DNA from: an uncultured Bacteroides sp.
GTDB lineage: Bacteria; Bacteroidota; Bacteroidia; Bacteroidales; Bacteroidaceae
DNA length: 64,000 nt
Assembly (NCBI RefSeq): GCF_963677945.1
Contig: NZ_OY782578.1
Coordinates: 1,947,258-2,011,257 of the forward strand
Direction of reading: 5' to 3'
Every line of letters starts with the position of its first letter. The first letter of the stretch is position 1. Below, one piece after another: positions 18,867-27,745 of this stretch. Both the position numbers and the translations under genes were made by a program. The notes below the pieces were generated by a model. The model had not been told where the DNA came from, ran no database searches, and saw only the letters and a list, made by a program, of their open reading frames with translations.

Positions 18867-19792
18867 TTAGGCGCTCCCAGAGCAATGATTTAAATTCAAG
18901 TATTCATCCTTTTTCTTATAATAATTTTTCCATTTTTGTTTTATCTCTCCATACTGTAGATGTGCATCCTCAGGAGTTTTCATATCAATACTATAATGGG
19001 GTCTTTTAGTATTATAGTCTTCTATGACCTTTATTAGAGCATCTCTTGCTTGCCTGATATCCTTAAACTGCATATGTTCAATCCATTCGGTCTTTAATAT
19101 TCCGTTGACTCTTTCTGCAATCGCATTTTCCAAAGGGTCTCCATTTTCCGTCATGCTGATTTTTACCTGATACTATTAAGTATGGACACATACTCATTGC
19201 AGCAGTACTGTATTCCCCGGTCAGAGTGGTGAACCAGGTGCCATTCCTGTGTCCATTCCGATAGTGCCATTTTTAGAGCTTGTATAGGACCTTCGGCTTC
19301 CAATGTAGTTGCCAGATGCCATCCCACAATTTTTCTGGAATAAGCATCCGTTACCAGGGAAAGATAATAGAAACTGTCTTTGGGCCCGTCTATATAGGTA
19401 ATATCACTTACATACAACTGGTTTGGAGCAGTTGGTTTCCATCCCTTTATCAGATTCTTAAACCTCCGGAAATGGTGTCTGGAATTGGTTGTAACCGCTT
19501 TTGTTCTCCTTCTTCTTATCAGATATCCATATTCCCGTAACAAATTAAATAATGCATCCCGTCCTAAGCATCTTTCTCTCATTTTTCCCTTCAGAATATG
19601 GTGGAGTTTACGCCCTCCAATACATGACATATCTTTGCGGACATTATCGACCATCTCTAAAGTCAGCGCTTTATTGGCGGCCCTGGAAAATCCTTTGCCA
19701 AAGTATTTATAATAAGCTTGCTTACTATACCCAAACAATGAACAAAGCGCCTGAATACTGTAATCAGAGCTTTCTTCGTGAAGCTGATTCAC
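18867..19792 (-). pseudogene. IS3-family transposase orfB (DDE integrase), frameshifted
   Basis: The first part (19792-19163) has an HTH_21-like region, then the rve integrase core with VSDITYIDG (first Asp) and HHSDRGIQY (second Asp). The frame then runs into TAA at 19165-19163. The rest (from 19154) continues in another frame with MTENGDPLENAIAERVNG, which holds the catalytic Glu region. Adding one T near 19171/19172 would restore NSYQVKISMTENG across the break. The break separates the second Asp from the Glu, so the copy should be inactive. The GTG at 19792 overlaps the orfA end; normal expression is probably by frameshifting. Confidence 0.9.
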
Positions 19793-20208
19793 TGTTTGGT
19801 GCCAGGTTTTTTTCTGATTTGAATATTAAAGCTATCTTCAGCAATATCAATCATTTTGTCTAAAGCATGTGCCTGTAGCTTGCTATGCCTGAGTTCCTCT
19901 TCCTGAATACTTAATTGCCGTTCAAGCTTACGAATTCGTTCTTCTAAAAGATATTCCCGGTCTGTCTTGAGTGCACGTTGAGGAATCCTGCGTTCGGGGT
20001 TGTCTTTACTGTTCATTGCAATCTTTGCTTTTCTAACTTTGCCTCCAAAGATACGCAACCATTGCGAAATGCTGCTCTGATCCGTTATACAATATTTTTC
20101 TGCTAACTCTCTGCGGCTGAATAGCCCGGTTTTGTATTCCATTACAACAAGCTTCTTCAGACTTACTGTGTAACAACTACGACTTAATTTAGGTTTTCCC
20201 GTTTTCAT
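19789..20208 (-). CDS. IS3-family transposase orfA (helix-turn-helix)
   Basis: The 139-residue protein has an N-terminal helix-turn-helix (about 13-55, with YKTGLFSRRELAEKYCI and SSISQWLRIFGGK) and a coiled-coil leucine-zipper-like segment (about 83-120, LEERIRKLERQLSIQEEEL). It binds the IS ends. An A7 run (minus strand, bases 19813-19807) in frame as A-AAA-AAA lies near its 3' end and fits a -1 frameshift site that would fuse orfA to orfB. Confidence 0.88.
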   Translation of the reverse strand: MKTGKPKLSRSCYTVSLKKLVVMEYKTGLFSRRELAEKYCITDQSSISQWLRIFGGKVRKAKIAMNSKDNPERRIPQRALKTDREYLLEERIRKLERQLSIQEEELRHSKLQAHALDKMIDIAEDSFNIQIRKKPGTKQ

Positions 20209-20317
20209 GTTAATTTCAGTTTTGGAGTCAACCTAATTTAGGACGAGACACTTTCATCTTTTAAAAGACGGGTTTTTGCTTTTTAAATGAAGAAATAAAA
20301 AAGAAAAACCTCTTCCA

Positions 20318-20374
20318 AATATTATAAATCTCCTGTACAAAAGATTGAATTGTTTTGTATAAGGATTTATTAAT
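20318..20374. repeat. Hairpin repeat, left copy (pairs with 44099-44153)
   Basis: The first 27 bases, beginning AATATTATAAATCTCC, are identical to the copy at 44099-44125. The second half, TTTTGTATAAGGATTTATTAA, pairs back to the first arm with a few mismatches. No T-run follows at once. Confidence 0.75.
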
Positions 20375-20465
20375 GTATAGCAGTGTTTTTTTAAAAAGCA
20401 GGCTGCAAGCTTTATTTTGATAACCGAATGACAATAAAAAGCTCTATTATTAGTCAAACTATAAT

Positions 20466-20523
20466 AAAAACCTGTTTTCATAGCATTTAAGATTCAGTTC
20501 GCGCTATGAAAGCAGGTTTTTTT
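20466..20523. terminator. Bidirectional terminator-like hairpin
   Basis: AAACCTGTTTTCATAGC pairs with GCTATGAAAGCAGGTTT across an 18-base loop, with one bulge or mismatch. A seven-T run follows on the plus strand and an AAAAA run precedes, so it may act in both directions. It insulates the PUL promoter from upstream reading. Confidence 0.75.
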
Positions 20524-20729
20524 GTATATAATATATGTATAGATACTAAAATATAATAATTATAGCTCAATGATTAGCTTATATTTAAAAATAGTTTTTT
20601 TTAAAATAAATATTTATTGTTTATTGTTGATTGATTGTGATTTTTTCTTTCAAATTTAATTATTAACGTAAAAAATAGCATTAAAAATAGATTATTTTAA
20701 ATAATATAAATAAAAAGTTCTATTATTTA

Positions 20730-20759
20730 TTTGTTATATAATAAAATTATGTATATTTG
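20730..20759 (+). promoter_or_regulatory. Promoter of the SusCD locus
   Basis: TTTG (20730-20733), an 18-bp spacer and TATATTTG (20752-20759) match the Bacteroides -33/-7 promoter form, slightly short of the usual 19-21-bp spacing. The start codon at 20814 follows after about 50 bases that include a small TATAG/CTATA hairpin. Confidence 0.65.
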
Positions 20760-20813
20760 TGACGTAACAATATAGAAAAAACTATATTCTAACCTAATCT
20801 TATTAAAAATACT

Positions 20814-22688
20814 ATGAGAATAATAGGCATAACTTATTTCTTATTTTTTCTCTTCCTATTAACTTCGTGCAAAAGCTTGCCTGAAAATGAAGTTGATGTT
20901 CTTGTTATCGGAGGTGGTGCCAGTGGTGTGACTGCCGGAATTCAATCAGCACGTATGGGTGCAAATACTTTGATTATTGAAGAAACTTCTTGGTTAGGTG
21001 GTATGCTAACTTCTGCAGGTGTAAGTGCTGTTGATGGAAACTACAATTTGCCCTCAGGTCTTTGGGGAGAATTTAAAAGCAATCTTACTAATTATTATAG
21101 TGGAGCAGATTCATTGAAAACAGGATGGGTGAGTAATGTATTATTCGAGCCATCTGTAGGAAATAAAATTCTGAATGAAATGGTCAGCCGGGAGCAAAAT
21201 CTTAAGGTTTGGAAAGAATCTGCTACTAATAGCGTAAAGAAAGAGGGCGATAAATGGTTCGTTACTATTAGAACTGGAAATAAAACAAAACGGATTGAGG
21301 CTAAAGTTCTTATTGATGCAACAGAACTTGGAGATATCGCTAAGTTGTGTGGCGTGAAATATGATATAGGTATGGAAAGCCGCACAGATACTAAAGAATC
21401 TATTGCACCAGAGAAAAAAAATAATATAGTGCAGGATATTACATACGTTGCAGTTTTAAAAGATTATGGTAAAGATGTAACCATACCCCGTCCGGAAGGA
21501 TATGATTCTACAGAATTTGCTTGTGCATGTGCCAGTCCTATATGCATTAAACCAAAAGAACCTAATCGTTTGTGGTCTAAGGATATGATGATAACCTACG
21601 GCAAGCTCCCTAATAATAAATATATGATCAATTGGCCTATTGAAGGTAATGATTATTATATTAATCTTGTTGAGATGACTCCGGTTGAACGTGTTGAGGC
21701 TTTGAAATACGCTAAAGATTATACGATACGTTTTCTGTATTATTTGCAAAAAGAATTAGGATATAAAACATTAGGATTAGCAGATGATGAATATCCCACA
21801 GCCGACAAACTTCCTTTTATCCCTTACCATAGAGAGTCGCGACGGATTCATGGCGAAGTTCGTTTTACACTCAATGATATAACCGAACCTTATAGTCAGC
21901 CGGAAAAATTGTATAGAACATGTATTGCTGTGGGTGACTATCCGGTTGATCATCATCATACCCGTTATCATGGATATGAAGAATTACCTAACCTTTATTT
22001 TTATCCTATTCCTTCGTATGGATTGCCTTTAGGTACGCTTATTCCTAAAGAGGTGAACAATCTTGTGGTGGCAGAAAAATCTATATCAGTTTCTAATCTG
22101 GCAAATGGTACCACTCGTTTGCAACCGGTTGTTTTACAGATTGGTCAGGCTGCCGGAGCATTAGCTGCTCTTTCAGTGAAGAAGCAGAAAGATATTCGTG
22201 AGGTTTCTGTCCGAAGCGTGCAGAATGCTATTCTGTCTGCCGGAGGTTTTTTACTTCCTTACTTGGATGTTAAAGTAGATAATCCTCTTTTTAAACCTTA
22301 TCAGAGAATAGGTTCTACAGGTATTCTCAAAGGAGTTGGAAAGCATGTTGATTGGTCTAATCAAACCTGGTTACGGGCGGACACTTTGCTACTTACTTCA
22401 GAATTAGACGGATTAAAGGATGTTTATCCATCTGCTGTTTATGATACAACAAAAAAGACAATGACAGTGAATGAAGCGTTGGTTATGATTAAGCAAATTG
22501 CCAATTCTGAAAATATTTCTATAAAAGGTGATATTGTTGATTTGGCTCATGGTATTTATTCAGACTATGGATTAAAAGATTTAAGTCTGAATAAAGAAAT
22601 AAAACGTGGAGAAATAGCTTTGCTTATTGATCAATTGCTTGATCCTTTCAATAGAAAAGAAGTGGATATACGAGGAAATTACAAGTAA
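20814..22688 (+). CDS. FAD-dependent oxidoreductase lipoprotein (FAD_oxidored family)
   Basis: The 624-residue protein has a lipoprotein signal ending LTSC (Cys19). A Rossmann FAD-binding site follows at once: VDVLVIGGGASGVTAG near residue 27, then an acidic strand end LIIEE. A second conserved block LANGTTRLQPVVLQIGQAAG near 430 closes the FAD site. Family members in PULs are thought to oxidise or otherwise modify sugars; no substrate is proven here. It is the first gene of the locus. Confidence 0.85.
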   Translation: MRIIGITYFLFFLFLLTSCKSLPENEVDVLVIGGGASGVTAGIQSARMGANTLIIEETSWLGGMLTSAGVSAVDGNYNLPSGLWGEFKSNLTNYYSGADSLKTGWVSNVLFEPSVGNKILNEMVSREQNLKVWKESATNSVKKEGDKWFVTIRTGNKTKRIEAKVLIDATELGDIAKLCGVKYDIGMESRTDTKESIAPEKKNNIVQDITYVAVLKDYGKDVTIPRPEGYDSTEFACACASPICIKPKEPNRLWSKDMMITYGKLPNNKYMINWPIEGNDYYINLVEMTPVERVEALKYAKDYTIRFLYYLQKELGYKTLGLADDEYPTADKLPFIPYHRESRRIHGEVRFTLNDITEPYSQPEKLYRTCIAVGDYPVDHHHTRYHGYEELPNLYFYPIPSYGLPLGTLIPKEVNNLVVAEKSISVSNLANGTTRLQPVVLQIGQAAGALAALSVKKQKDIREVSVRSVQNAILSAGGFLLPYLDVKVDNPLFKPYQRIGSTGILKGVGKHVDWSNQTWLRADTLLLTSELDGLKDVYPSAVYDTTKKTMTVNEALVMIKQIANSENISIKGDIVDLAHGIYSDYGLKDLSLNKEIKRGEIALLIDQLLDPFNRKEVDIRGNYK

Positions 22689-22709
22689 CTTTAAACGAAT
22701 TTATATATT

Positions 22710-23816
22710 ATGGAAAAAGAACGTAGAAATTTTCTGAAGAAAGCTGCACTGGCAGGAGCTTCCGCAATGGTTGTTCCATCTTTGATGAGCTTTAAAGAGG
22801 AAGAGAATCTGGGCAATTCAGAAAGGTTAAAGCTTGATACGTCCATTGATAGCAAACTGATTGTACCTAAAAATAACGGACTTAGAATTACCGGAACATT
22901 TCTTGATGAAATTTCGCACGATATTCCTCACCAGAATTGGGGAGAAAAAGAATGGGATCTGGATTTTCGCTATATGAAGAGCATGGGTATAGATACTGTT
23001 ATCTTGATTCGCTCTGGCTACCGCAAGTTCGTGACTTATCCTTCTGAATATTTGCTTAAGAAAAAAGGATGCTATATGCCTTCTGTCGATTTGCTTGATA
23101 TGTTTCTCAGACTGGCAGATAAATATGGTATGAAGTTCTACTTCGGACTTTACGATTCCGGACGTTACTGGGATACCGGTGATATGTCATGGGAAGTAGA
23201 AGATAATAAATATGTTATCGATGAAGTGTGGAAAAAGTATGGTTCTAAATACAAAAGTTTTGGAGGATGGTATATTAGCGGGGAAATCAGTCGCGCTACG
23301 AAAGGTGCCATAGGTGCTTTCCATGATATGGGCAAGCAATGCAAAGATGTTTCGGGCGGACTGCCTACATTTATTTCACCATGGATTGATGGAAAGAAAG
23401 CCGTGCAGGCAAGCGGATCGGGATTAAGTAAATCGGATGCCGTATCTGTTCAGCAACATGAAAAGGAGTGGAATGAAATATTCGACGGTATCCACGATGT
23501 TGTTGATGCTTGTGCTTTTCAAGATGGGCATATTGATTATGATGAACTCGATGCTTTTTTCTCTGTAAATAAGAAACTGGCGGATAAGTACAATATGGAA
23601 TGTTGGACAAATGCCGAGTCTTTTGATCGTGACATGCCAATTAAATTTTTCCCTATAAAATTTGATAAACTTCGTTTGAAGCTCGAAGCTGCCGAACGTG
23701 CCGGATATGATAAAGGCATTACTTTCGAATTTTCTCACTTTATGAGTCCGCAATCGGCATATGCGCAGGCCGGACACCTATATGACCGTTATAAAGAATA
23801 CTTTGGAATAAAATAG
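22710..23816 (+). CDS. DUF4434 protein 1, TIM-barrel glycosidase-like, secreted
   Basis: The 368-residue protein starts with RRNFLKKAALAGA, a twin-arginine-like signal. The rest resembles DUF4434, a TIM-barrel family related to glycoside hydrolases. Conserved blocks include GTFLDEISHDIPHQNWG, YFGLYDSGRYW, GWYISGEISR and TFEFSHFMSPQ, with several Asp/Glu that could be catalytic. Activity is unknown. It is about half identical by eye to the protein at 26617. Confidence 0.75.
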   Translation: MEKERRNFLKKAALAGASAMVVPSLMSFKEEENLGNSERLKLDTSIDSKLIVPKNNGLRITGTFLDEISHDIPHQNWGEKEWDLDFRYMKSMGIDTVILIRSGYRKFVTYPSEYLLKKKGCYMPSVDLLDMFLRLADKYGMKFYFGLYDSGRYWDTGDMSWEVEDNKYVIDEVWKKYGSKYKSFGGWYISGEISRATKGAIGAFHDMGKQCKDVSGGLPTFISPWIDGKKAVQASGSGLSKSDAVSVQQHEKEWNEIFDGIHDVVDACAFQDGHIDYDELDAFFSVNKKLADKYNMECWTNAESFDRDMPIKFFPIKFDKLRLKLEAAERAGYDKGITFEFSHFMSPQSAYAQAGHLYDRYKEYFGIK

Positions 23817-23823
23817 AAACACG

Positions 23824-25224
23824 ATGAAATCTACAGTTAATATTGGTTATGTTATATTTCTGTCGGTTGTAGCCGCTTTAGGAGGATTCCTTTTCGGCTA
23901 CGATACGGCAGTGATCTCTGGCACTATTGCACAGGTAACCTCTCTTTTCTCTCTCGATTCCATTCAGCAAGGATGGTTCGTAGGTTGTGCATTGGTTGGT
24001 TCAATCATTGGTGTTATGTGTGCCGGAGTATTAAGCGATCATTTTGGCAGAAAGAAAACCATGATTCTTTCAGCAATTCTTTTCACAGTATCGGGTGTTG
24101 GTTGTGCTATTTCCGCTTCATTCGATCAGTTGGTGCTTTATCGTATAATTGGTGGTGTAGGTATTGGTGTTGTATCAATCATTTCTCCGCTTTATATTTC
24201 AGAGGTTTCAGTATCTAAATACAGAGGTCAGCTAGTTTCTCTTTATCAATTGGCCGTAACTGTAGGTTTTCTGGGAGCTTACTTAGTAAATTATTGGTTA
24301 CTTCAGTATTCGTTGAATGGAGCAGCAAATTTGGGCAATGCAACTTTACTCAAGATTTTCCATACAGAAGCTTGGAGAGGAATGCTTGGAATGGAATCTC
24401 TTCCGGCTTTTATATTTTTTATTATTATTTTCTTTATACCCGAGAGTCCGCGTTGGTTGATTCTGAAAAAGAAAGAATCGATAGCTCAGCACATATTACT
24501 ACGTATTTACGGGAATGATAATGATGTAAATTTCGAACTTAATGCAACCAGACAAGCTGCTCAGTCGGAAACTAAATCTGAATGGAAATTTATTTTAAAA
24601 CCCGGGATATTCAAAGCTGTGTTAATTGGTGTTGCAATTGCAATTCTTGGACAATTCATGGGAGTAAATGCTGTACTTTATTATGGACCAACAATATTTG
24701 AGAGCAGCGGATTATCCAACGGCGACTCTTTGTTCTATCAGGTTTTGGTAGGATTAGTAAATATGCTGACGACTGTTCTTGCAATGATGATTATTGATAG
24801 GGTGGGACGTAAGAAACTTGTTTACTACGGCGTGTCTGGCATGATTTTTACCTTGATTCTTATAGCCTTTTATTTCATCAAAGGAGAAGAGTTTGGAATT
24901 CCGAATGTATTCCTGCTTGTATGTTTCCTTCTATATATTTTCTGTTGTGCAGTTTCAATTTGTGCAGTAATCTGGGTGTTACTTTCCGAAATGTATCCAA
25001 TTAAAGTCCGCGGGCTGGCAATGTCTATAGCTGGATTCTCTTTATGGATCGGAACTTATCTTATCGGTCAGCTTACACCCTGGATGCTAGAAAATCTCAC
25101 TCCGGCCGGAACTTTTATTCTATTTGCCGTGATGTGTGTGCCTTACATGTTAATCATTTGGAGACTTGTCCCGGAAACGACCGGGAAATCCCTGGAAGAG
25201 ATTGAAAAAATGTGGGATAAGTAA
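23824..25224 (+). CDS. Sugar porter family MFS transporter
   Basis: The 466-residue protein has twelve membrane helices and the sugar-porter signatures: FGYDTAVISG in helix 1, DHFGRKK after helix 2, PESPRW at the end of helix 6, DRVGRKK after helix 8 and PETTGKSLEEIE at the C-terminus. It most resembles XylE-type sugar:H+ symporters and probably imports the monosaccharide released by the locus across the inner membrane. It starts 8 bp after the DUF4434 gene. Confidence 0.93.
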   Translation: MKSTVNIGYVIFLSVVAALGGFLFGYDTAVISGTIAQVTSLFSLDSIQQGWFVGCALVGSIIGVMCAGVLSDHFGRKKTMILSAILFTVSGVGCAISASFDQLVLYRIIGGVGIGVVSIISPLYISEVSVSKYRGQLVSLYQLAVTVGFLGAYLVNYWLLQYSLNGAANLGNATLLKIFHTEAWRGMLGMESLPAFIFFIIIFFIPESPRWLILKKKESIAQHILLRIYGNDNDVNFELNATRQAAQSETKSEWKFILKPGIFKAVLIGVAIAILGQFMGVNAVLYYGPTIFESSGLSNGDSLFYQVLVGLVNMLTTVLAMMIIDRVGRKKLVYYGVSGMIFTLILIAFYFIKGEEFGIPNVFLLVCFLLYIFCCAVSICAVIWVLLSEMYPIKVRGLAMSIAGFSLWIGTYLIGQLTPWMLENLTPAGTFILFAVMCVPYMLIIWRLVPETTGKSLEEIEKMWDK

Positions 25225-25395
25225 GATCATATTATAAGTTATATTTTTATTTGAGTGTACACTTAAATAAGAAATACTCTACACCTTTTATATTAAAGGA
25301 CTACACTTAAAATTAAAAAGGAGTAGGTCTAATTTTGAAGATTAACTGAATAATTACCTTAAATATAGAATAAAAGAACCTTAAAAAATAATATT
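25225..25395. promoter_or_regulatory. Intra-operon gap with operator-like palindrome
   Basis: The gap holds TTATTTGAGTGT / ACACTTAAATAA (25247-25270), a 24-bp palindrome with one G-T mismatch and no spacer. A CCTTT/AAAGG hairpin and two CTACAC words follow. No TAnnTTTG box is evident. The palindrome could be a regulator site or an mRNA structure within the locus. Confidence 0.45.
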
Positions 25396-26562
25396 ATGGA
25401 CTTTAAACGTTTGGCAAAACAATACAAAGATGAACTCTTAAACAGTGTTCTTCCTTTTTGGCTTGAGAACTCACAAGATAAAGAGTTTGGAGGTTATTTT
25501 ACTTGCTTGGAAAGAGATGGCTCTGTCTTTGATACCGATAAGTTTATATGGCTTCAGGGACGTGAAGTCTGGATGTTTTCAATGCTTTATAATAAAGTAG
25601 AGAAAAAGCAAGAATGGCTTGATTGTGCTATTCAGGGTGGAGAGTTTTTGAAGAAATACGGTCATGATGGTAATTATAATTGGTATTTTTCACTCGACAG
25701 AGAAGGAAATCCTTTAATTGAACCATATAATATATTCTCTTATACATTTGCAACAATGGCTTTTGGACAACTAAGTTTGGCCACCGGAAACCAGGAATAT
25801 GCCGAAATTGCAAAAAAAACATTTCAAATAATACTTTCTAAAGTAGACAATCCCAAAGGTAAATGGAATAAAGTTTATCCCGGCACCCGCGATTTGAAGA
25901 ATTTTGCTTTACCAATGATTCTTTGCAATCTGGCATTAGAGATAGAGCCATTACTGGATAAAGACTTTTTAAATAATACCATCGAAACATGTATTCACGA
26001 AGTGATGGATGTTTTCTACCGTCCGGAGTTAGGAGGTATAATTATAGAAAATGTAACAACAGACGGAAAACTATCCGACACTTTTGATGGAAGATTAGTA
26101 AATCCCGGACATTCCATCGAAGCAATGTGGTTTATCATGGACTTAGGGAAGCGCCTTAATCGCCCCGACCTCATCGAAAAAGCAAAAAATACAACCCTTA
26201 CTATGGTTAACTATGGATGGGATAAAGAGCATGGAGGTATTTTCTACTATAAAGATCGTCTGGGGTATCCAACTCAACAACTTGAATGGGATCAGAAACT
26301 ATGGTGGGTGCACATTGAATCCATGATTTCTTTACTTAAAGGTTACCAACTTACCGGATCGAAAGAATGTTTGGAGTGGTTTGAAAAGATTCATGATTAT
26401 GTATGGACACACTTTAAAGATCCCGAATATCCGGAATGGTATGGCTATCTTAACCGCAGGGGAGAAGTTCTCCTTTCTCTTAAAGGTGGAAAATGGAAAG
26501 GCTGCTTTCATGTTCCACGCGGACTTTATCAATGCTGGCAGGTATTGGAACAATTAGAATAA
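25396..26562 (+). CDS. AGE-family sugar epimerase/isomerase
   Basis: The 388-residue protein matches the N-acylglucosamine 2-epimerase superfamily, an (α/α)6 barrel. Visible blocks are WLQGREVWMFSMLYN near residue 53, PGHSIEAMWF near 236, EHGGIFYY near 277 and FHVPRGLYQCW near the C-terminus, which hold the two catalytic histidines. Members epimerise GlcNAc/ManNAc, mannose/glucose or cellobiose; the exact sugar is unclear. No signal peptide is seen, so it acts in the cytosol. Confidence 0.9.
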   Translation: MDFKRLAKQYKDELLNSVLPFWLENSQDKEFGGYFTCLERDGSVFDTDKFIWLQGREVWMFSMLYNKVEKKQEWLDCAIQGGEFLKKYGHDGNYNWYFSLDREGNPLIEPYNIFSYTFATMAFGQLSLATGNQEYAEIAKKTFQIILSKVDNPKGKWNKVYPGTRDLKNFALPMILCNLALEIEPLLDKDFLNNTIETCIHEVMDVFYRPELGGIIIENVTTDGKLSDTFDGRLVNPGHSIEAMWFIMDLGKRLNRPDLIEKAKNTTLTMVNYGWDKEHGGIFYYKDRLGYPTQQLEWDQKLWWVHIESMISLLKGYQLTGSKECLEWFEKIHDYVWTHFKDPEYPEWYGYLNRRGEVLLSLKGGKWKGCFHVPRGLYQCWQVLEQLE

Positions 26563-26616
26563 GAAATAACTTAATATAAATCTGATAAAAACACAATTCA
26601 ATCTTAAATCATTATT

Positions 26617-27693
26617 ATGAATCAACGCAGAAATTTCTTGAAAGGAGTATTGGCAGCATCATCTTTACTGGCTGCTCAAAAGCTTTTTGCTTCAGGCAAA
26701 ATCATTGATTCTGCTCAAAAAGCTTTTGATACAACTACAAAGGATTCTTTTGTTACCCCAAATGCAATGAAGGGTATGCCTATACGTGCTACCTTCCTGG
26801 ATGAAATAAGCTGGGATATTCCCCACCAAAACTGGGGAGTAAAAGATTGGGATAAAGACTTCCTTGCAATGAAAAAGATAGGAATCAATACAGTTGTGAT
26901 GATCCGTTCCGGTTTGGCTCGCTGGATTGCGGCTCCTTTTGATTCCATTCTTAAAAGTGAAGACGTTTATTATCCGCCAGTCGATCTTGTTGAGATGTTC
27001 CTTACTTTGGCAGATAAGTATGGCATGGCTTTTTATTTTGGGATGTACGATTCCGGTAAATATTGGATCGAAGGTCAGTTCCAGAAAGAAATAGACCTTA
27101 ATATGAATCTTATAGATGAAGTATGGAAGAAGTATGGTCATCATAAATCTTTCCAGGGATGGTATCTTTCACAGGAAATCAGCCGGCGAACTAAGAATAT
27201 GTCTAAAATCTACGCTCAGGTAGGTAAGCATGCTAAAGATGTCTCAGGTAATCTTACAACACTTGTTTCACCCTATATCCATGGAGTTAAAACAGATCAG
27301 GTAATGAGTGGAGACAAAGCTCTTACTGTTAAACAACATGAAGAAGAATGGGACGAAATTCTGAGTAACGTGAAAGGAGCAGTAGATATTCTTGCTTTTC
27401 AGGATGGGCAGGTTGATTACCACGAATTATATGATTATTTGGTAGTCAACAAAAAGTTGGCAGATAAATACAACATGAAATGCTGGACAAATATCGAATC
27501 ATTTGATAGAGATATGCCTATTCGTTTCCTTCCCATTAAGTGGGAAAAACTTTTGTTAAAACTAGAAGCTGCACGGAAAGCTGGTATGGAGAATGCAATT
27601 ACATTTGAGTTTTCTCATTTTATGAGCCCAAATTCTACATATCTGCAGGCCGGACACTTGTACGAGCGTTATCGAGAACATTTTCTATTATAA
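26617..27693 (+). CDS. DUF4434 protein 2, secreted paralogue
   Basis: The 358-residue protein begins RRNFLKGVLAASSLLAA, again twin-arginine-like. Its core is strongly alike to the protein at 22710: ATFLDEISWDIPHQNWG, YFGMYDSGKYW, GWYLSQEISRRTK, NIESFDRDMP and TFEFSHFMSPN. The two probably arose by duplication and then took on different substrates or bond types. It lies directly before susC. Confidence 0.75.
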   Translation: MNQRRNFLKGVLAASSLLAAQKLFASGKIIDSAQKAFDTTTKDSFVTPNAMKGMPIRATFLDEISWDIPHQNWGVKDWDKDFLAMKKIGINTVVMIRSGLARWIAAPFDSILKSEDVYYPPVDLVEMFLTLADKYGMAFYFGMYDSGKYWIEGQFQKEIDLNMNLIDEVWKKYGHHKSFQGWYLSQEISRRTKNMSKIYAQVGKHAKDVSGNLTTLVSPYIHGVKTDQVMSGDKALTVKQHEEEWDEILSNVKGAVDILAFQDGQVDYHELYDYLVVNKKLADKYNMKCWTNIESFDRDMPIRFLPIKWEKLLLKLEAARKAGMENAITFEFSHFMSPNSTYLQAGHLYERYREHFLL

Positions 27694-27745
27694 AGAAATA
27701 AACTGAATTGAAGAGAAAACTTTATTTACCTTAAAATTTTTTAAT

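Larger units (their letters stand above)
18679..20250 (-). mobile_element. IS3-family insertion sequence, complete ends, transposase broken
   Basis: Terminal inverted repeats of 25 bp match at 21 positions. The left end begins TGTCTTGTCCTGAAAAAGG and the right end, read inward, TGTCTCGTCCTAAATTAGG. Both start TG and both continue TTGACT. The element is 1572 bp. The triplet CTT flanks it on both sides (18676-18678 and 20251-20253), consistent with a 3-bp target duplication. A further copy of the terminal word lies inside at 18717-18735. It carries orfA and orfB on the minus strand. Confidence 0.92.
20251..20813. other. AT-rich intergenic region between the IS and the PUL
   Basis: This 563-bp stretch has no convincing gene. 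It contains a hairpin repeat (20318-20374) shared with 44099-44153, a bidirectional terminator-like hairpin (20466-20523), and the promoter of the PUL (20730-20759). A 75-codon frame on the minus strand overlaps both hairpins and looks spurious. Confidence 0.7.

Noticed and set aside
20254-20481. 75-codon minus-strand frame right of the IS
   Set aside because: It spans the hairpin repeat and the arm of the terminator, has low-complexity Lys/Phe-rich sequence and no family resemblance.
25225-25395. Riboswitch ahead of the AGE gene
   Set aside because: The short palindrome does not fit any aptamer I know, and no terminator or sequestering helix is seen.
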